From: Acidobacteriaceae bacterium
GTDB taxonomy: Bacteria > Acidobacteriota > Terriglobia > Bryobacterales > Bryobacteraceae
Assembly: GCA_019233755.1 (NCBI GenBank)
Contig: JAFAMD010000063.1
Span: 1 to 56,432, forward strand
Direction of reading: 5' to 3'
DNA length: 56,432 nucleotides
Part shown: piece after piece, positions 24,794 through 35,343 of the stretch
How the letters are laid out: every line of letters begins with the position of its first letter
How positions within the stretch are numbered: the first letter of the stretch is position 1
Notes under the pieces: model-generated
Seen by the model: only the letters and a program-made list of their open reading frames with translations
The model's database searches: none
What the model was told of the DNA's origin: nothing
Made by a program: the position numbers and the translations under genes

Positions 24794-25899
24794 AGAGGGT
24801 CCTGGCACAGGCCAACAAAGAATGGATGCTGTTCCGGCGCGACAAGCTGCTGATCATGCTCTCCGTGCTGATGCCCCTCGTTCTGATGCTTCTGTACGGC
24901 TTCAGCCAGTCCCTGCGGCTGCGTAATATACGGCTTCTCGTCTACGATTACGACAACACGCCGCTCAGCCGGACGTATCTCGAAGGTTATGGCGCAGCCC
25001 TTGATTTTGTGATCACGCCTCGTGCGCCCAGCGAGTCGCCGGAACGGGCGCTCATCAACGGGCGAGGTCAGGCCGCGCTGATTATTCCCCAGAACTTTCA
25101 GCGGGATGCCTTGCGCGGCACCGGGCCGACTGTCCAGCTTATGATAGATGCCACGGACTCGAACGCGGCCACAGCGCTGGGCAACATCGCGCAAGCGCTC
25201 AATTCGAGCTTCGGACAGAGCAGCGCTATTGGGCGGCCGACCCCGAACCTTGTCAATCTTGATCAGCGGCTTTGGTTCAATCCCGGATTGTCGAACCCGG
25301 TCTTCTTCGGCACGGGCGCCCTGGGCATGGTGCTGGTCCTTTTCCCGGCATTGCTCGGAGCGCTGGCGACGGCACGAGAGTATGAGCTGGGCACAATCAT
25401 TCAGGCCTACGCTTCCAGTCTGACTGGCGCCCAGTGGGTCCTGGGCAAGAGTCTGCTTTACGTCATCATCGGCCTCGTAGAGCTTGTCATTTGCTTTGTG
25501 CTCGGCATGGCGGTCTTCAGTTACCGGATACCCACCAACCCGGCTGTGCTGTTAGTGGCCACGGTGCTTTACCTGTTCGCGGGAGTGCTTTACGGCATAG
25601 TGCTGGGTAACGCTACGGGCAACCAAAGCTCCGCCATCCAGGGCGTGCAATTGGGCGCATTCCTGCTTTCGCTGCTGCTTTCGGGATTCCTGTTTCCGGT
25701 TCGCAATATTCCGTTGGGAATTCGTTGGATCTGCTATATTCTGCCGGCGACGCACTACGTAAAGATCGTGCGCAACTCGCTCCTGCGGAACACAGGATGG
25801 ATAACTTCATTTCGGCCGATAATCGCGCTCCTGATACTGAGCACGTTCTTCTTCCTCTGGAGCGTGATCCAGATGCGCAAGATGCAGTTCAAGGATTAG
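24790..25899 (+). CDS. ABC-2 type permease (YbhS-like), first subunit
   Basis: Inner-membrane permease (369 aa) with the ABC-2 layout: an N-terminal helix (about residues 21-40, LLIMLSVLMPLVLMLLYGFS), a large periplasmic domain (about 45-170), then five helices from about 175 to 365. Typical motifs are FNPGLSNPVFF before helix 2, the REYELGTIIQAYASSLT coupling segment, and the closing LPATHYVKIVRNSLLR with a final helix. It should heterodimerise with the paralogous permease encoded next and be driven by the fused ATPase upstream. Confidence 0.93.
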   Translation: MKRVLAQANKEWMLFRRDKLLIMLSVLMPLVLMLLYGFSQSLRLRNIRLLVYDYDNTPLSRTYLEGYGAALDFVITPRAPSESPERALINGRGQAALIIPQNFQRDALRGTGPTVQLMIDATDSNAATALGNIAQALNSSFGQSSAIGRPTPNLVNLDQRLWFNPGLSNPVFFGTGALGMVLVLFPALLGALATAREYELGTIIQAYASSLTGAQWVLGKSLLYVIIGLVELVICFVLGMAVFSYRIPTNPAVLLVATVLYLFAGVLYGIVLGNATGNQSSAIQGVQLGAFLLSLLLSGFLFPVRNIPLGIRWICYILPATHYVKIVRNSLLRNTGWITSFRPIIALLILSTFFFLWSVIQMRKMQFKD

Positions 25900-25908
25900 G
25901 AGGTTCAA

Positions 25909-27021
25909 GTGCCCCCGTTCGTAAGGCGTTACCTGGCGCTGACCACCAAAGAAGTCCAGCAGCTCCGGCGCAACCGGGGACTGGTCATTCAGTTGCTTAT
26001 TCCGCCGACAATCGTTCTGGTCATATTTGGGTACGCCTTGAATCCCAAGGTTCGCGATCTGCGGATCGGCTTCGTGGATGAAAGCCTGACTCCGCAAAGC
26101 CGCAACTTCATCAACTCGCTCAGCGAAAACGTGAATTTCGCCGTGACGGAGCGCTTCTCTCGCATCGAAGAGGCGGAAACGGCGATGGACCACTTGAAGC
26201 TGGACCTGCTGGTCGTGGTCCCTGTGGATTTCGGCCGCAGTCTGGCACGCGGCCAGACTGCGGGTGTACAGGTTTTGATCGACGCCGTGGACGCCAACAC
26301 GGCGCAGATCGCGCAGGGTTATCTGCGAGCGGCCGTGGACAATTACAATGCCACGAAAGGTTTCGATCCCGCTGTTTCGCCGGGCACGGTCGAGGTTAGC
26401 TCTGCATTTCTTTTCAATCCGGGTCTGGAGACGTCATGGTTTTACGTCACAGGCATCATGAGCATCCTTATGTTCATCAACGCATCGCTCGTCGCCTCGG
26501 CCCTGGCGGTGAAGGAAAAAGAAACCGGCACCATCGAACAACTGCTGATGACGCCGGCACAGACAGGCGAGATGTTGCTGGCCAAAACCTCGCCGGTCTT
26601 TGTGCTGCTGATGGTAGTTCTGTTCATCGCGCTGGCCGTTGCCATGCTTGTCTTCGGCCTGCCGCTCCGGGGAGCGTTTTGGTTGTTCGTGGTGTCCGGA
26701 ATCTGCGCCGCGCTGGCCGGGATCGGGATCGGCGTGATGCTGGCGACCGTCTCGAAATCGCAGCAGCAGGCGCAGTTGCTTACGTTCTTTGTCAATCCGC
26801 CGATCACGCTGCTTTCGGGGGCAGCTTCGCCCATCGAAAACATGCCGGTCTTTTTCCAGAAGCTCTCGTATTTGGACCCGTTGCGCTACCTGGTGGCGAT
26901 CGTTCGGGGCGTTACGGTGAAGGACGCGCCGTTCAGTGCGCTTTGGCCGAATCTGGCAGCCCTGGCGGCGTTCGCAATCGTTCTGTTTTCGATCAGCGCG
27001 TGGCGCTTCCGGAAACAGTAA
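25909..27021 (+). CDS. ABC-2 type permease (YbhR-like), second subunit
   Basis: Second inner-membrane subunit (370 aa), paralogous to the preceding permease. It has the N-terminal helix LVIQLLIPPTIVLVIFGYAL, a periplasmic domain (about 45-165), FNPGLETSWFYVTGIMS, the coupling segment KEKETGTIEQLLMTP and the closing LSYLDPLRYLVAIVRGV. The start is GTG, with the strong site TAGGAGG 5 to 8 bases upstream. The operon order tolC-hlyD-ATPase-permease-permease is that of complete tripartite ABC-2 exporters. No terminator is seen before the polyphosphate kinase gene 28 bases later, so read-through is possible. Confidence 0.93.
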   Translation: MPPFVRRYLALTTKEVQQLRRNRGLVIQLLIPPTIVLVIFGYALNPKVRDLRIGFVDESLTPQSRNFINSLSENVNFAVTERFSRIEEAETAMDHLKLDLLVVVPVDFGRSLARGQTAGVQVLIDAVDANTAQIAQGYLRAAVDNYNATKGFDPAVSPGTVEVSSAFLFNPGLETSWFYVTGIMSILMFINASLVASALAVKEKETGTIEQLLMTPAQTGEMLLAKTSPVFVLLMVVLFIALAVAMLVFGLPLRGAFWLFVVSGICAALAGIGIGVMLATVSKSQQQAQLLTFFVNPPITLLSGAASPIENMPVFFQKLSYLDPLRYLVAIVRGVTVKDAPFSALWPNLAALAAFAIVLFSISAWRFRKQ

Positions 27022-27049
27022 GGGGTCGGGATAGCCAGGAGGCTCGATC

Positions 27050-27865
27050 ATGGCGAACCAGAAGCAACTCAGCGTCACGGCCGGTGAGAAGCTGAAACGA
27101 AAAGTTTACGAAGAACACCTGCGCAATCTTCAAGCTGAACTCTGCACCCTCCAGGAATGGGTGAAGTATAAGGGCCTGCGCATTATGGTTGTCTTTGAGG
27201 GCCGCGACGGCGCGGGAAAGGGCGGCACCATCAAAGCGATCACGGAGCGTGTCAGCCCGCGTGTTTTCCGGGTAGTGGCGCTTCCCGCTCCTTCTGATCG
27301 TGAGAAAACCCAGATGTACATGCAGCGCTATGCAGAGCACTTCCCCGCTGCAGGCGAAATTGTCATCTTTGATCGCAGTTGGTACAACCGCGCGGGAGTG
27401 GAATATGTCATGGGGTTTTGCACCAAACAGGAGCATGACCGTTTTCTCGACCTCTGTCCGGTGATCGAGAAGTTCATCATAGAGAGCGGAATCATGTTGT
27501 TCAAGTTCTGGCTCGAAGTGAGCAATGAGGAACAGGAACGGCGCTTCAGGGCACGCAGAGACGATCCGCTGCGCCAGTGGAAGCTCAGCAAGATGGACTT
27601 GCCGGCCCGCTCGCGCTGGTATAACTACTCCCGGGCCCGCGACCTGATGATGGATGCGACCGATACCGAGATTTCGCCATGGAACATCGTGCGATCGGAT
27701 GATAAGAGGCGGGCACGCCTCAACTGCATCTCCTACCTCTTGAGCCTGGTTCCTTATAAGCAGGCTCCCAGGGAGCAGGTAACACTACCCAAACGCTCCA
27801 CCAAAGGCGCCTACGATGATCAGGCCACGATGAAAAACAGACGATTCATACCCGAGAAATATTGA
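27050..27865 (+). CDS. ppk2: polyphosphate kinase 2 (PPK2 family, class I-like)
   Basis: Cytoplasmic PPK2 enzyme (271 aa, the single-domain size of class I). It transfers phosphate between polyphosphate and nucleoside diphosphates. The Walker A motif GRDGAGKGG is at residues 51-59, the Walker B region is IVIFDRSWYNRAGVEYVMGF and the lid segment is KLSKMDLPARSRWYNYSRA. The N-terminal EEHLRNLQAELCTLQEWVK helix and the final VPYK are typical. An AGGAGG ribosome site precedes the ATG. The gene lies between an exporter operon and the glycogen phosphorylase/debranching/phosphoketolase genes, so it may form part of an energy-reserve set. Whether it favours ATP or GTP synthesis cannot be read from sequence. 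Confidence 0.94.
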   Translation: MANQKQLSVTAGEKLKRKVYEEHLRNLQAELCTLQEWVKYKGLRIMVVFEGRDGAGKGGTIKAITERVSPRVFRVVALPAPSDREKTQMYMQRYAEHFPAAGEIVIFDRSWYNRAGVEYVMGFCTKQEHDRFLDLCPVIEKFIIESGIMLFKFWLEVSNEEQERRFRARRDDPLRQWKLSKMDLPARSRWYNYSRARDLMMDATDTEISPWNIVRSDDKRRARLNCISYLLSLVPYKQAPREQVTLPKRSTKGAYDDQATMKNRRFIPEKY

Positions 27866-27892
27866 ATTGTTAGTGTATGGGCAATTCTAAAC

Positions 27893-27921
27893 TTGTCATC
27901 AAGACAATTAATGACTAACTT
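27893..27921 (+). promoter_or_regulatory. possible promoter for the glycogen gene block
   Basis: TTGTCA at 27893-27898 is followed after 17 bases by the weak -10 TAACTT. Short inverted repeats overlap it (TTGTC with GACAA, 27893-27907; GTCAT with ATGAC, 27895-27915). This is the only AT-rich stretch between ppk2 and glgP, but the -10 match is poor. Confidence 0.3.
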
Positions 27922-27960
27922 CTGACCCCTTGTCGCTGTTCAGCTTCAGAAAGGATTGAA

Positions 27961-30513
27961 ATGAGCAAGCAGACGGTCTCTGGATCCCCCGTATCAGCAG
28001 TATCCTCAAATATCTCGACGCTTCTTGATCAGTACGGATGCGGTCCGATTACGTTCGCCGGAACCGGCAATTCGTTCTACGAACGTCATCTTCTCTTTGA
28101 TAACGCGATTGACTTGGCCGACGCTCTGCCACGTGATCGTTTTGAAGCCGTCGCCCACTCCGTGCGGGACGTGCTCTCGCAGCGATGGGTACTAACGGAG
28201 AAGACCTACGAGCGCCAGAACCCGAAGCGCCTTTACTACCTCTCAATGGAGTTTCTCATCGGCCGATCGCTCGCCAACAATGTCACCAATCTTCTCCTTG
28301 ACTCGCCAGTAAAGGATGCCGCTCGCCAGAAGAATATCGATTGGATCGAGTTGTTGGAGCAGGAACCGGACGCGGGACTCGGTAACGGAGGGCTAGGGCG
28401 CTTAGCTGCTTGTTTCATCGAATCCGCCGCCACCATGCAATTACCGGCCATGGGCTACGGCCTCCGATATGAATACGGCATCTTCAAACAGTGCATCCGC
28501 GATGGCTGGCAGGAGGAGCGCCCGGACAACTGGCTGCGGCGCCCGGACCCATGGGAGGTGCCGCGTCCCAATGAGAAGGTAGAAATCGGGCTGAACTGCT
28601 CCTTCGAGCTGCGCGGGGGGAGCTTGCGCCCCGTACCAGGCCGTCCGTCCAGCCTGTTCGGTATCCCTTTTGATCGGCCTGTCGTAGGCTACGGCGGCAA
28701 AACCATTAACACGCTCCGGCTGTGGGCCGCGGCCGCCCCCGATTACTTCGATTTTCAGGAATTCAGCGCCGGTGATTTTGTAGGTGCACTGGCTCATACT
28801 CTGTCCGCCGAATCCCTTACGAGAGTACTTTATCCGGACGACTCCACGAGTATGGGACAGGGGTTGCGCTTTGTGCAGGAGTATTTTCTGGTCGCCTGCT
28901 CGCTGGCTGACCTGGTTCGCCGCTTCCTGCGCGGCAACACCGATTGGAGTTCGCTACCCGAAAAGGCCGCCATTCAGTTGAACGACACACACCCCGCCAT
29001 GGCGGTCCCCGAACTCATGCGCATTCTGCTGGACGACGCCCATCTTGGATGGGACGAAGCTTGGGACATAACAACAAGGACGCTGGCTTATACCAACCAC
29101 ACGCTATTGCCCGAGGCATTAGAGAAATGGCCGCTGGCGTGGTTTGAAACCATGCTTCCACGTCACCTCGAGATCATCTATGAGATCAATCGGCGCTTCC
29201 TCGATGGAGTTCGGAGCCGTTTCCCGGGTGATGAGGGACGGGTACAACGCGTGAGTCTTATCGAGGACGGGACCGGGCGAAAGATTCGCATGGCCAATCT
29301 GGCGATTGTCGGCTCGCACAGCACGAATGGAGTGGCCGCTATTCACTCCGAGTTGCTGCGCAAGACAACAGTCAAAGACCTGGCGGAGATCTTCCCCGAG
29401 CGTTTCAACAATAAGACCAACGGAGTTACTCCGCGGCGCTGGCTGCTGCTTTCGAATCCTGCACTTTCCCGGACGATCACCGAAGTTATAGGCAATAGCT
29501 GGATCACCGATCTTGGTCAACTGAGCAGGCTCAAGCCGTTGGCCGGCGACAAGAGCTTTCGCGACGCTGTCCGTAAAGCTAAGCGCGAGGCCAAGGGGCA
29601 GTTTGCGGACTGGCTCAGATGGTACTCAGGCCAGGCGGTGGACCCGGATACGATCTTCGATTGCCAGATCAAGCGTATTCACGAATACAAGCGGCAGCTA
29701 CTGAATGCCCTGCGAATCGTGGTGCTTTACAACCGGCTGCGAGAGAACCCCGAGTTGGAAATGCATCCGCGAACATTCTTCTTTGGCGGCAAAGCCGCCC
29801 CGGCCTATCAATTAGCCAAGCTCATCATCAAGTTCGTCAACAATCTCGCCGGCACTATTGATGGCGACCCGGCTGTCCGCGGCCGTCTCAAAGTGGTGTT
29901 TTTGCCTGACTATTGCGTTTCGCTGGCAGAGCAGCTCATTCCCGCCAGCGACGTGTCCAATCAAATCTCGACCGCAGGGTACGAAGCCAGCGGAACGAGC
30001 AACATGAAGTTCATGATGAACGGGGCATTAACCGTCGGCACGCGCGACGGGGCAACCATCGAGATGGCAGAGGAAGCCGGTGAGGAGAATTTCTTCCTGT
30101 TCGGCCTTACAGCGGAACAAGTGGCGGCCAACCGCGGCTGGTACAACCCTCACTGGCATTACGAAAACGAGCCGGAGACGCGAGCGGCGTTAGATCTGAT
30201 CTTTTCAGACCACTTCAGCCGGTACGAGCGCGGCGTCTTCGAGCCCCTGCGCGACACGCTACTGACACGCGGAGACTTCTACATGCATCTCGCAGACCTG
30301 AGGTCCTATCTTGAGGCGGACCGACGACTGACCGAACTGTACGCCGACCCGGATGCATGGGCACAGAAGGCCATCTTGAACGTGGCAAGCTCCGGAAAAT
30401 TCTCGAGCGATCGGACCATTGCCGAATACGCAGCGGACATCTGGAAACTGGAACCCTGTCCGATACCTGCGGGCGCCGCGCTCGAGCAGGCCGCGGCAAT
30501 GGGATCGGCGTGA
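27961..30513 (+). CDS. glgP: glycogen/starch/alpha-glucan phosphorylase
   Basis: GT35 phosphorylase (850 aa, full length for the classical bacterial type). It releases glucose-1-phosphate from the ends of glycogen in the cytoplasm. Family blocks are LYYLSMEFLIGRSLANN, EPDAGLGNGGLGRLAACF, QLNDTHPAMAVPELMR, FNNKTNGVTPRRW and DCQIKRIHEYKRQLLN. The pyridoxal-phosphate lysine is K683 in SGTSNMKFMMNGALTVGT. GAAAGGAT precedes the ATG. It is followed after 72 bases by the debranching enzyme gene and then phosphoketolase, so the cell could carry glycogen to acetyl phosphate from one locus. No allosteric extension is visible. Confidence 0.97.
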   Translation: MSKQTVSGSPVSAVSSNISTLLDQYGCGPITFAGTGNSFYERHLLFDNAIDLADALPRDRFEAVAHSVRDVLSQRWVLTEKTYERQNPKRLYYLSMEFLIGRSLANNVTNLLLDSPVKDAARQKNIDWIELLEQEPDAGLGNGGLGRLAACFIESAATMQLPAMGYGLRYEYGIFKQCIRDGWQEERPDNWLRRPDPWEVPRPNEKVEIGLNCSFELRGGSLRPVPGRPSSLFGIPFDRPVVGYGGKTINTLRLWAAAAPDYFDFQEFSAGDFVGALAHTLSAESLTRVLYPDDSTSMGQGLRFVQEYFLVACSLADLVRRFLRGNTDWSSLPEKAAIQLNDTHPAMAVPELMRILLDDAHLGWDEAWDITTRTLAYTNHTLLPEALEKWPLAWFETMLPRHLEIIYEINRRFLDGVRSRFPGDEGRVQRVSLIEDGTGRKIRMANLAIVGSHSTNGVAAIHSELLRKTTVKDLAEIFPERFNNKTNGVTPRRWLLLSNPALSRTITEVIGNSWITDLGQLSRLKPLAGDKSFRDAVRKAKREAKGQFADWLRWYSGQAVDPDTIFDCQIKRIHEYKRQLLNALRIVVLYNRLRENPELEMHPRTFFFGGKAAPAYQLAKLIIKFVNNLAGTIDGDPAVRGRLKVVFLPDYCVSLAEQLIPASDVSNQISTAGYEASGTSNMKFMMNGALTVGTRDGATIEMAEEAGEENFFLFGLTAEQVAANRGWYNPHWHYENEPETRAALDLIFSDHFSRYERGVFEPLRDTLLTRGDFYMHLADLRSYLEADRRLTELYADPDAWAQKAILNVASSGKFSSDRTIAEYAADIWKLEPCPIPAGAALEQAAAMGSA

Positions 30514-30585
30514 TAAGCGTATCGGCCCGGTGGTTCGGGTGCCGATGTCCGGGTCAGGAAGGAATTGCTGGATAAAGGTTGATTC

Positions 30586-32721
30586 ATGAGTCTCGTCGAA
30601 CACGCTCTCGTGAGGCCGGAAGCATCCACTACGGCGAAGGCTGTCGCTGACGTCGGCCGCAGTCATCCTCTCGGCGCAACCTTCGTTGCCGGCGGGGTGA
30701 ATTTCTGCATCTTCTCCCGCAGTGCTTCAAATGTAGAGCTGCTCCTCTTTGATCGGGAGGATGATGAGCGTCCGGCACGCGTGATCGGCATCGATCCTGA
30801 GGCAAATCGCACGTACCACTATTGGCACGTATTTGTGCCCGGTGTGCAGCCGGGCCAGACCTACGGGTTTCGAGTTCATGGCCCCGTTTACCCCGAGGGC
30901 GGTTTGCGTTTTGACGCTTCTAAACTGCTCCTTGACCCGTATGGCCGCGCTGTCGTGGTTCCGAAAAACTACAGCCGGTCCGCCGCCGGCATGCCGGGCG
31001 ACAATACCGCGACGGCTATGAAGAGCGTGGTCGTGGATCCGCGCTCGTACGATTGGGAAGGGGACACCCCCCTAAACCGGCCTTCCTCCCGCACCATCGT
31101 TTACGAGATGCACGTGCGCGGCTTCACCGCCCATCCCAACTCGGGTGTCGCCCTGAATAAACGGGGCACATTTGCCGGCCTGGTTGAAAAGATTCCGTAT
31201 CTTCAGCAACTCGGCATTACCGCGGTCGAACTCCTGCCGGTCTTCCAGTTCGATGCTCAGGATTGCCCGCCGGGACGGACCAATTATTGGGGCTATGCGC
31301 CCGTTTCCTTCTTTGCGCCGCATCAGGCATATAGCTCGCGTCAGGGTCCTCTGGGTGCGGTGGACGAGTTTCGCGATATGGTCAAGGCGCTGCATCGGGC
31401 GAGAATTGAGGTCATTCTGGACGTGGTGTTTAATCACACTTCGGAAGGCGACCACTGCGGCCCTACCATCTGCCTGCGGGGGATAGACAACACCACCTAC
31501 TACATTCTCGAGGCCGATCGGTCCCGCTATGCCAATTTCAGCGGCACCGGCAATACGCTCAACGCGAATCATCCGATTGTCCGCCGCATGATCGTGGACA
31601 GTCTCCGCTACTGGGTTGAGGAAATGCACGTGGATGGTTTCCGCTTCGATCTCGCCTCAATCCTCGCGCGTGATTCATCCGGCAAGGTAATGTCGAACCC
31701 GACCGTGCTGTGGGATATAGAATCCGATCCCGTGCTCGCGGGTACAAAGATGATTGCCGAAGCCTGGGATGCGGCCGGACTGTACCAGGTCGGCAGCTTT
31801 ATAGGAGACAGTTGGAAAGAGTGGAACGGAAGATTTCGCGACGATATCCGCGACTTCTTTCGCAGTGCGGACAATAGCGTCGCACACTTTGCGGACCGGT
31901 TCCTGGGCAGCCCGGAGATTTATGGTCACAAGGAGCGCGAAGCCGAGCAGAGTGTCAATTTCGTAACCTGCCATGACGGCTTCACGCTCAACGACGTGGT
32001 CTCTTACAACTACAAGCACAACGAGGAAAACGGTGAAGCGAATCGCGATGGAGCCAACGATAACCGAAGCTGGAACTGCGGTGTAGAAGGGCCGTCCGAC
32101 GATCCTGCTGTGGAGAAGCTGCGCAACCGGCAGGTGAAAAACTTTCTGACTGTTACGATGCTGGCCCTGGGCGTGCCGATGATTGTGATGGGTGACGAAG
32201 TACGCCGCACCCAGCGTGGCAACAACAACGCATACTGTCAGGACAACGAGACCAGTTGGTTTGACTGGAGCTTGCTCTCGCGTCATGCCGACGTGCACCG
32301 GTTCGTGACATTGCTGATTGCACGCCGTCTCATGCGGGACGTGCAACATGAGCGCCGGCGCGTGAGTCTGAACCGGTTGCTCCGGGATGCAAAAAAGGCG
32401 TGGCACGGCGTGAAACTCTACCAGCCGGATTGGAGCAATTGCTCCCACAGCCTGGCGCTCAGTGCGGAACTTCCCGCGGATGAGCTGAGGCTTTACCTGA
32501 TTTGCAACACGTATTGGGAACCGCTCGATTTCGAGCTGCCAATACTGACGGACACTGGAGACGTATGGCGCCTATGGATCGATACCGCGCTGGACCCACC
32601 CCATGAAATCGTCGAATGGCAAGCAGCGCAACCGGTTCCGGGCCGCACCTACCAGGCAGGACCGCGCTCTGTGGTGGTACTTGCCTCGGGTCAGGCTTTC
32701 GGGGAAGGCCATGGCCGCTGA
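30586..32721 (+). CDS. glgX: glycogen debranching enzyme (GlgX type)
   Basis: GH13 isoamylase-type debranching enzyme (711 aa). It hydrolyses alpha-1,6 branches of the limit dextrin left by phosphorylase. The N-terminal CBM48 domain (about residues 22-125, starting SHPLGATFVAGGVNFCIFS) precedes the catalytic barrel. Catalytic residues are nucleophile D355 in GFRFDLAS, acid/base E392 in MIAEAWDAAGLY and D464 in TCHDGFTLNDVVSYN. The NYWGYAPVSFFAPH and IEVILDVVFNHTSEGD blocks are diagnostic of the GlgX/isoamylase branch. It forms an operon with the phosphorylase upstream and probably with phosphoketolase 73 bases downstream. Confidence 0.96.
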   Translation: MSLVEHALVRPEASTTAKAVADVGRSHPLGATFVAGGVNFCIFSRSASNVELLLFDREDDERPARVIGIDPEANRTYHYWHVFVPGVQPGQTYGFRVHGPVYPEGGLRFDASKLLLDPYGRAVVVPKNYSRSAAGMPGDNTATAMKSVVVDPRSYDWEGDTPLNRPSSRTIVYEMHVRGFTAHPNSGVALNKRGTFAGLVEKIPYLQQLGITAVELLPVFQFDAQDCPPGRTNYWGYAPVSFFAPHQAYSSRQGPLGAVDEFRDMVKALHRARIEVILDVVFNHTSEGDHCGPTICLRGIDNTTYYILEADRSRYANFSGTGNTLNANHPIVRRMIVDSLRYWVEEMHVDGFRFDLASILARDSSGKVMSNPTVLWDIESDPVLAGTKMIAEAWDAAGLYQVGSFIGDSWKEWNGRFRDDIRDFFRSADNSVAHFADRFLGSPEIYGHKEREAEQSVNFVTCHDGFTLNDVVSYNYKHNEENGEANRDGANDNRSWNCGVEGPSDDPAVEKLRNRQVKNFLTVTMLALGVPMIVMGDEVRRTQRGNNNAYCQDNETSWFDWSLLSRHADVHRFVTLLIARRLMRDVQHERRRVSLNRLLRDAKKAWHGVKLYQPDWSNCSHSLALSAELPADELRLYLICNTYWEPLDFELPILTDTGDVWRLWIDTALDPPHEIVEWQAAQPVPGRTYQAGPRSVVVLASGQAFGEGHGR

Positions 32722-32794
32722 TTCCGTTTTGTCCGCGGCAGGACGTCCGAAGCCGTAAAGACTGTGATTTCGAAGCAACAAAGGAGAAATAGAA

Positions 32795-35263
32795 ATGGCA
32801 AGCAGACCGATGGAAGTCAAGGATAAGCCCTCACCGTCTGTTGGAGAAGCGATAGATAGAGCTTCCCTGAGTGCCTACGGCACCGCCCGATCTACTATTC
32901 AGGGAACACCCCTCAGTGCCGATGCCTTACGTAAGATCCATGCCTGCTGGCGGGCTTGTAACTACATGAGCCTTGGCATGATTTATCTGCAAGACAATCC
33001 CCTGCTGAAGGAACCCCTCAAGCCGGAACACATCAAGAACCGGCTGCTCGGGCACTGGGGATCGAGCCCGGGCCTGGCATTCCTCTATCTTCACCTGAGC
33101 CGATTAATCAAGAAAGACGATCTGGATATGATCTTTCTTGCCGGACCAGGCCATGGTGCTCCGGGCGTGCTCGGGCCGGTCTACCTGGAGGGCACTTACT
33201 CCGAGATCTACACTGACAAAAGCGAAGACGCCAGCGGCCTGCACGAATTCTTTAAACAGTTTTCCTTTCCGGGTGGCATAGGCAGTCACTGCACTCCGGA
33301 AACGCCAGGCTCAATCCATGAAGGAGGCGAGCTCGGATATGTACTTTCTCATGCCTGCGGCGCCGCCTTCGACAATCCTGACCTGATTGTCGCGGCCGTA
33401 GTCGGGGATGGAGAATCAGAAACGGGCCCCTTGGCTACCTCCTGGCACGTCGGCAAATTTCTGAACCCCATTCGAGATGGCGTCGTCCTCCCGATTCTTC
33501 ATCTCAACGGCTACAAGATTAATAACCCCACCCTGCTGGCTCGCATCAGTCACGAAGAAGTAGAGAACCTGTTCCGAGGCTACGGCTGGACACCTTACTT
33601 CGTGGAAGGTTCCGACCCTGACAGCATGCACCAGGCGATGGCCGCGACCTTGGAGCACTGTATTTCGGAGATTAGAAAGGTCCAGCAGGAAGCCCGCAGC
33701 TCCGGAGTTGCAAAGCGTCCCCGCTGGCCCATGATTGTGCTGCGTACGCCAAAAGGCTGGACCGCTCCGGCTGAAGCCGGCGGCCACCGGCTGGAGGGCT
33801 CCTGGCGAGCGCATCAGGTTCCGTTGGCGAACGTGAAGAGCAACCCGGAGCAACTGAAGGTTCTCGAAACGTGGATGCGCGCGCAAAGACCAGAGGAACT
33901 GTTCGATGCTGACGGCAAGCTGATTTCGGAACTCAAAGAAATGATGCCGTCCGGCACCCGCCGTATGAGTGCGAACCCGCATGCAAATGGGGGGCTCCTC
34001 AGACGATCCTTGCGCCTACCCGATTTCCGGGAATACGCTTTGAAATTCGACAAGCCCGGACAGATCGAAGCCGAGAACACGCGCCCATTGGGCATGTTCC
34101 TTCGAGACGTGATGAAAGAGAACATGGACCGCTTTCGCGTTTTCGGCCCCGACGAGAACACCTCGAACAAACTGAACGACATCTATGAAGTCAGCAAAAA
34201 GTTCTGGATGGAAGAATACTTCCCTGAGGATGCTGATGGCGGCGAACTGGCGCCCGACGGGCGGGTTGTCGAGATGCTCAGCGAGCACACCATGGAAGGG
34301 ATGCTCGAGGGCTACCTGCTCACAGGGCGGCACGGCTTCATTTCTTCCTATGAAGCCTTTGTTCACGTTATCGATTCCATGTTCAATCAACATGCGAAAT
34401 GGCTGTCGATCTGCAATCACCTGTCCTGGCGCGAAGAGATTTCTTCGCTGAACCTGCTGATCACCTCGACCGTCTGGCGGCAGGACCACAACGGCTTTAC
34501 CCACCAGGACCCGGGCTTCATCGACGTGGTGGTGAACAAGAGCGCCGCGGTTACTCGCATTTACATGCCGCCCGATGTGAACTCTCTCCTGTCAGTCGCC
34601 AATCACTGTCTGCGGAGTGACAATTACGTCAACGTAATTGTCTGCGACAAGCAGTTGCATCTGCAGTATATGGATATGGATGCCGCCATCAGACATTGCA
34701 CCAAAGGCATCGGGATCTGGGATTGGGCCAGCAACGACCAAGGCGGCGAGCCCGATGTTGTGATGGCGTCCGCCGGCGACATTCCCACCCAGGAAGCGCT
34801 GGCCGCAATCGCGTTGCTTCGCGAAGAATTCGCCGATCTCAAGATCCGCTACATCAATGTGCTTGATCTGTTCAAGCTGCAACCCAGCACAGAGCATCCG
34901 CACGGATTGACTGATCGTGATTTCGACTCTCTGTTTACTGTCGACAAGCCGATCATCTTTAATTTCCACGGCTATCCCTGGTTGATTCACCGTCTGGCGT
35001 ACCGTCGAACCAACCACCACAACATGCACGTGCGGGGCTACAAGGAAAGGGGCAACATCAATACCCCGCTGGAGCTCGCCATCAACAACGAGATAGACCG
35101 CTTCAGCCTGGCGATTGACGTGATCGACCGCACGCCGAAACTGCAGAGAATCGGGGCGCACGCCAAGGAAAGATACCGCGATCTGCAGATCGATTGCCGC
35201 AACTATGCGTACGAGCAAGGCACCGACAAACCGGAAATGGCCGGATGGAGGTGGCCATACTAA
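32795..35263 (+). CDS. xfp: phosphoketolase (xylulose-5-P/fructose-6-P)
   Basis: Thiamine-diphosphate enzyme (822 aa, family length). It cleaves xylulose 5-phosphate or fructose 6-phosphate with phosphate to give acetyl phosphate plus glyceraldehyde 3-phosphate or erythrose 4-phosphate. Visible blocks are [35 protein letters not shown], the ThDP-binding [16 protein letters not shown] with [12 protein letters not shown], and the C-terminal [15 protein letters not shown] strong ribosome site, AAAGGAG, precedes the ATG. With glycogen phosphorylase and GlgX upstream it gives a short route from stored glucan to acetyl phosphate without lower glycolysis. No acetate kinase gene is present in the window. 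A long-stem terminator closes the unit. Confidence 0.97.
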   Translation: MASRPMEVKDKPSPSVGEAIDRASLSAYGTARSTIQGTPLSADALRKIHACWRACNYMSLGMIYLQDNPLLKEPLKPEHIKNRLLGHWGSSPGLAFLYLHLSRLIKKDDLDMIFLAGPGHGAPGVLGPVYLEGTYSEIYTDKSEDASGLHEFFKQFSFPGGIGSHCTPETPGSIHEGGELGYVLSHACGAAFDNPDLIVAAVVGDGESETGPLATSWHVGKFLNPIRDGVVLPILHLNGYKINNPTLLARISHEEVENLFRGYGWTPYFVEGSDPDSMHQAMAATLEHCISEIRKVQQEARSSGVAKRPRWPMIVLRTPKGWTAPAEAGGHRLEGSWRAHQVPLANVKSNPEQLKVLETWMRAQRPEELFDADGKLISELKEMMPSGTRRMSANPHANGGLLRRSLRLPDFREYALKFDKPGQIEAENTRPLGMFLRDVMKENMDRFRVFGPDENTSNKLNDIYEVSKKFWMEEYFPEDADGGELAPDGRVVEMLSEHTMEGMLEGYLLTGRHGFISSYEAFVHVIDSMFNQHAKWLSICNHLSWREEISSLNLLITSTVWRQDHNGFTHQDPGFIDVVVNKSAAVTRIYMPPDVNSLLSVANHCLRSDNYVNVIVCDKQLHLQYMDMDAAIRHCTKGIGIWDWASNDQGGEPDVVMASAGDIPTQEALAAIALLREEFADLKIRYINVLDLFKLQPSTEHPHGLTDRDFDSLFTVDKPIIFNFHGYPWLIHRLAYRRTNHHNMHVRGYKERGNINTPLELAINNEIDRFSLAIDVIDRTPKLQRIGAHAKERYRDLQIDCRNYAYEQGTDKPEMAGWRWPY

Positions 35264-35297
35264 TCCGCTGAGATAGTAACCGCATGTGCCTGGCGTG

Positions 35298-35343
35298 AAA
35301 AAAGTCACCGATGTTTGTCGCACGCGAACATCGGTGAGTTTTC
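35298..35343 (+). terminator. terminator after phosphoketolase
   Basis: A perfect 11-bp stem (35305-35315 with 35327-35337; TCACCGATGTT and its complement) encloses an 11-base loop. It is flanked by a run of A on the left and TTTT on the right. The flanks can also pair, so it could terminate transcription in both directions. Confidence 0.85.
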
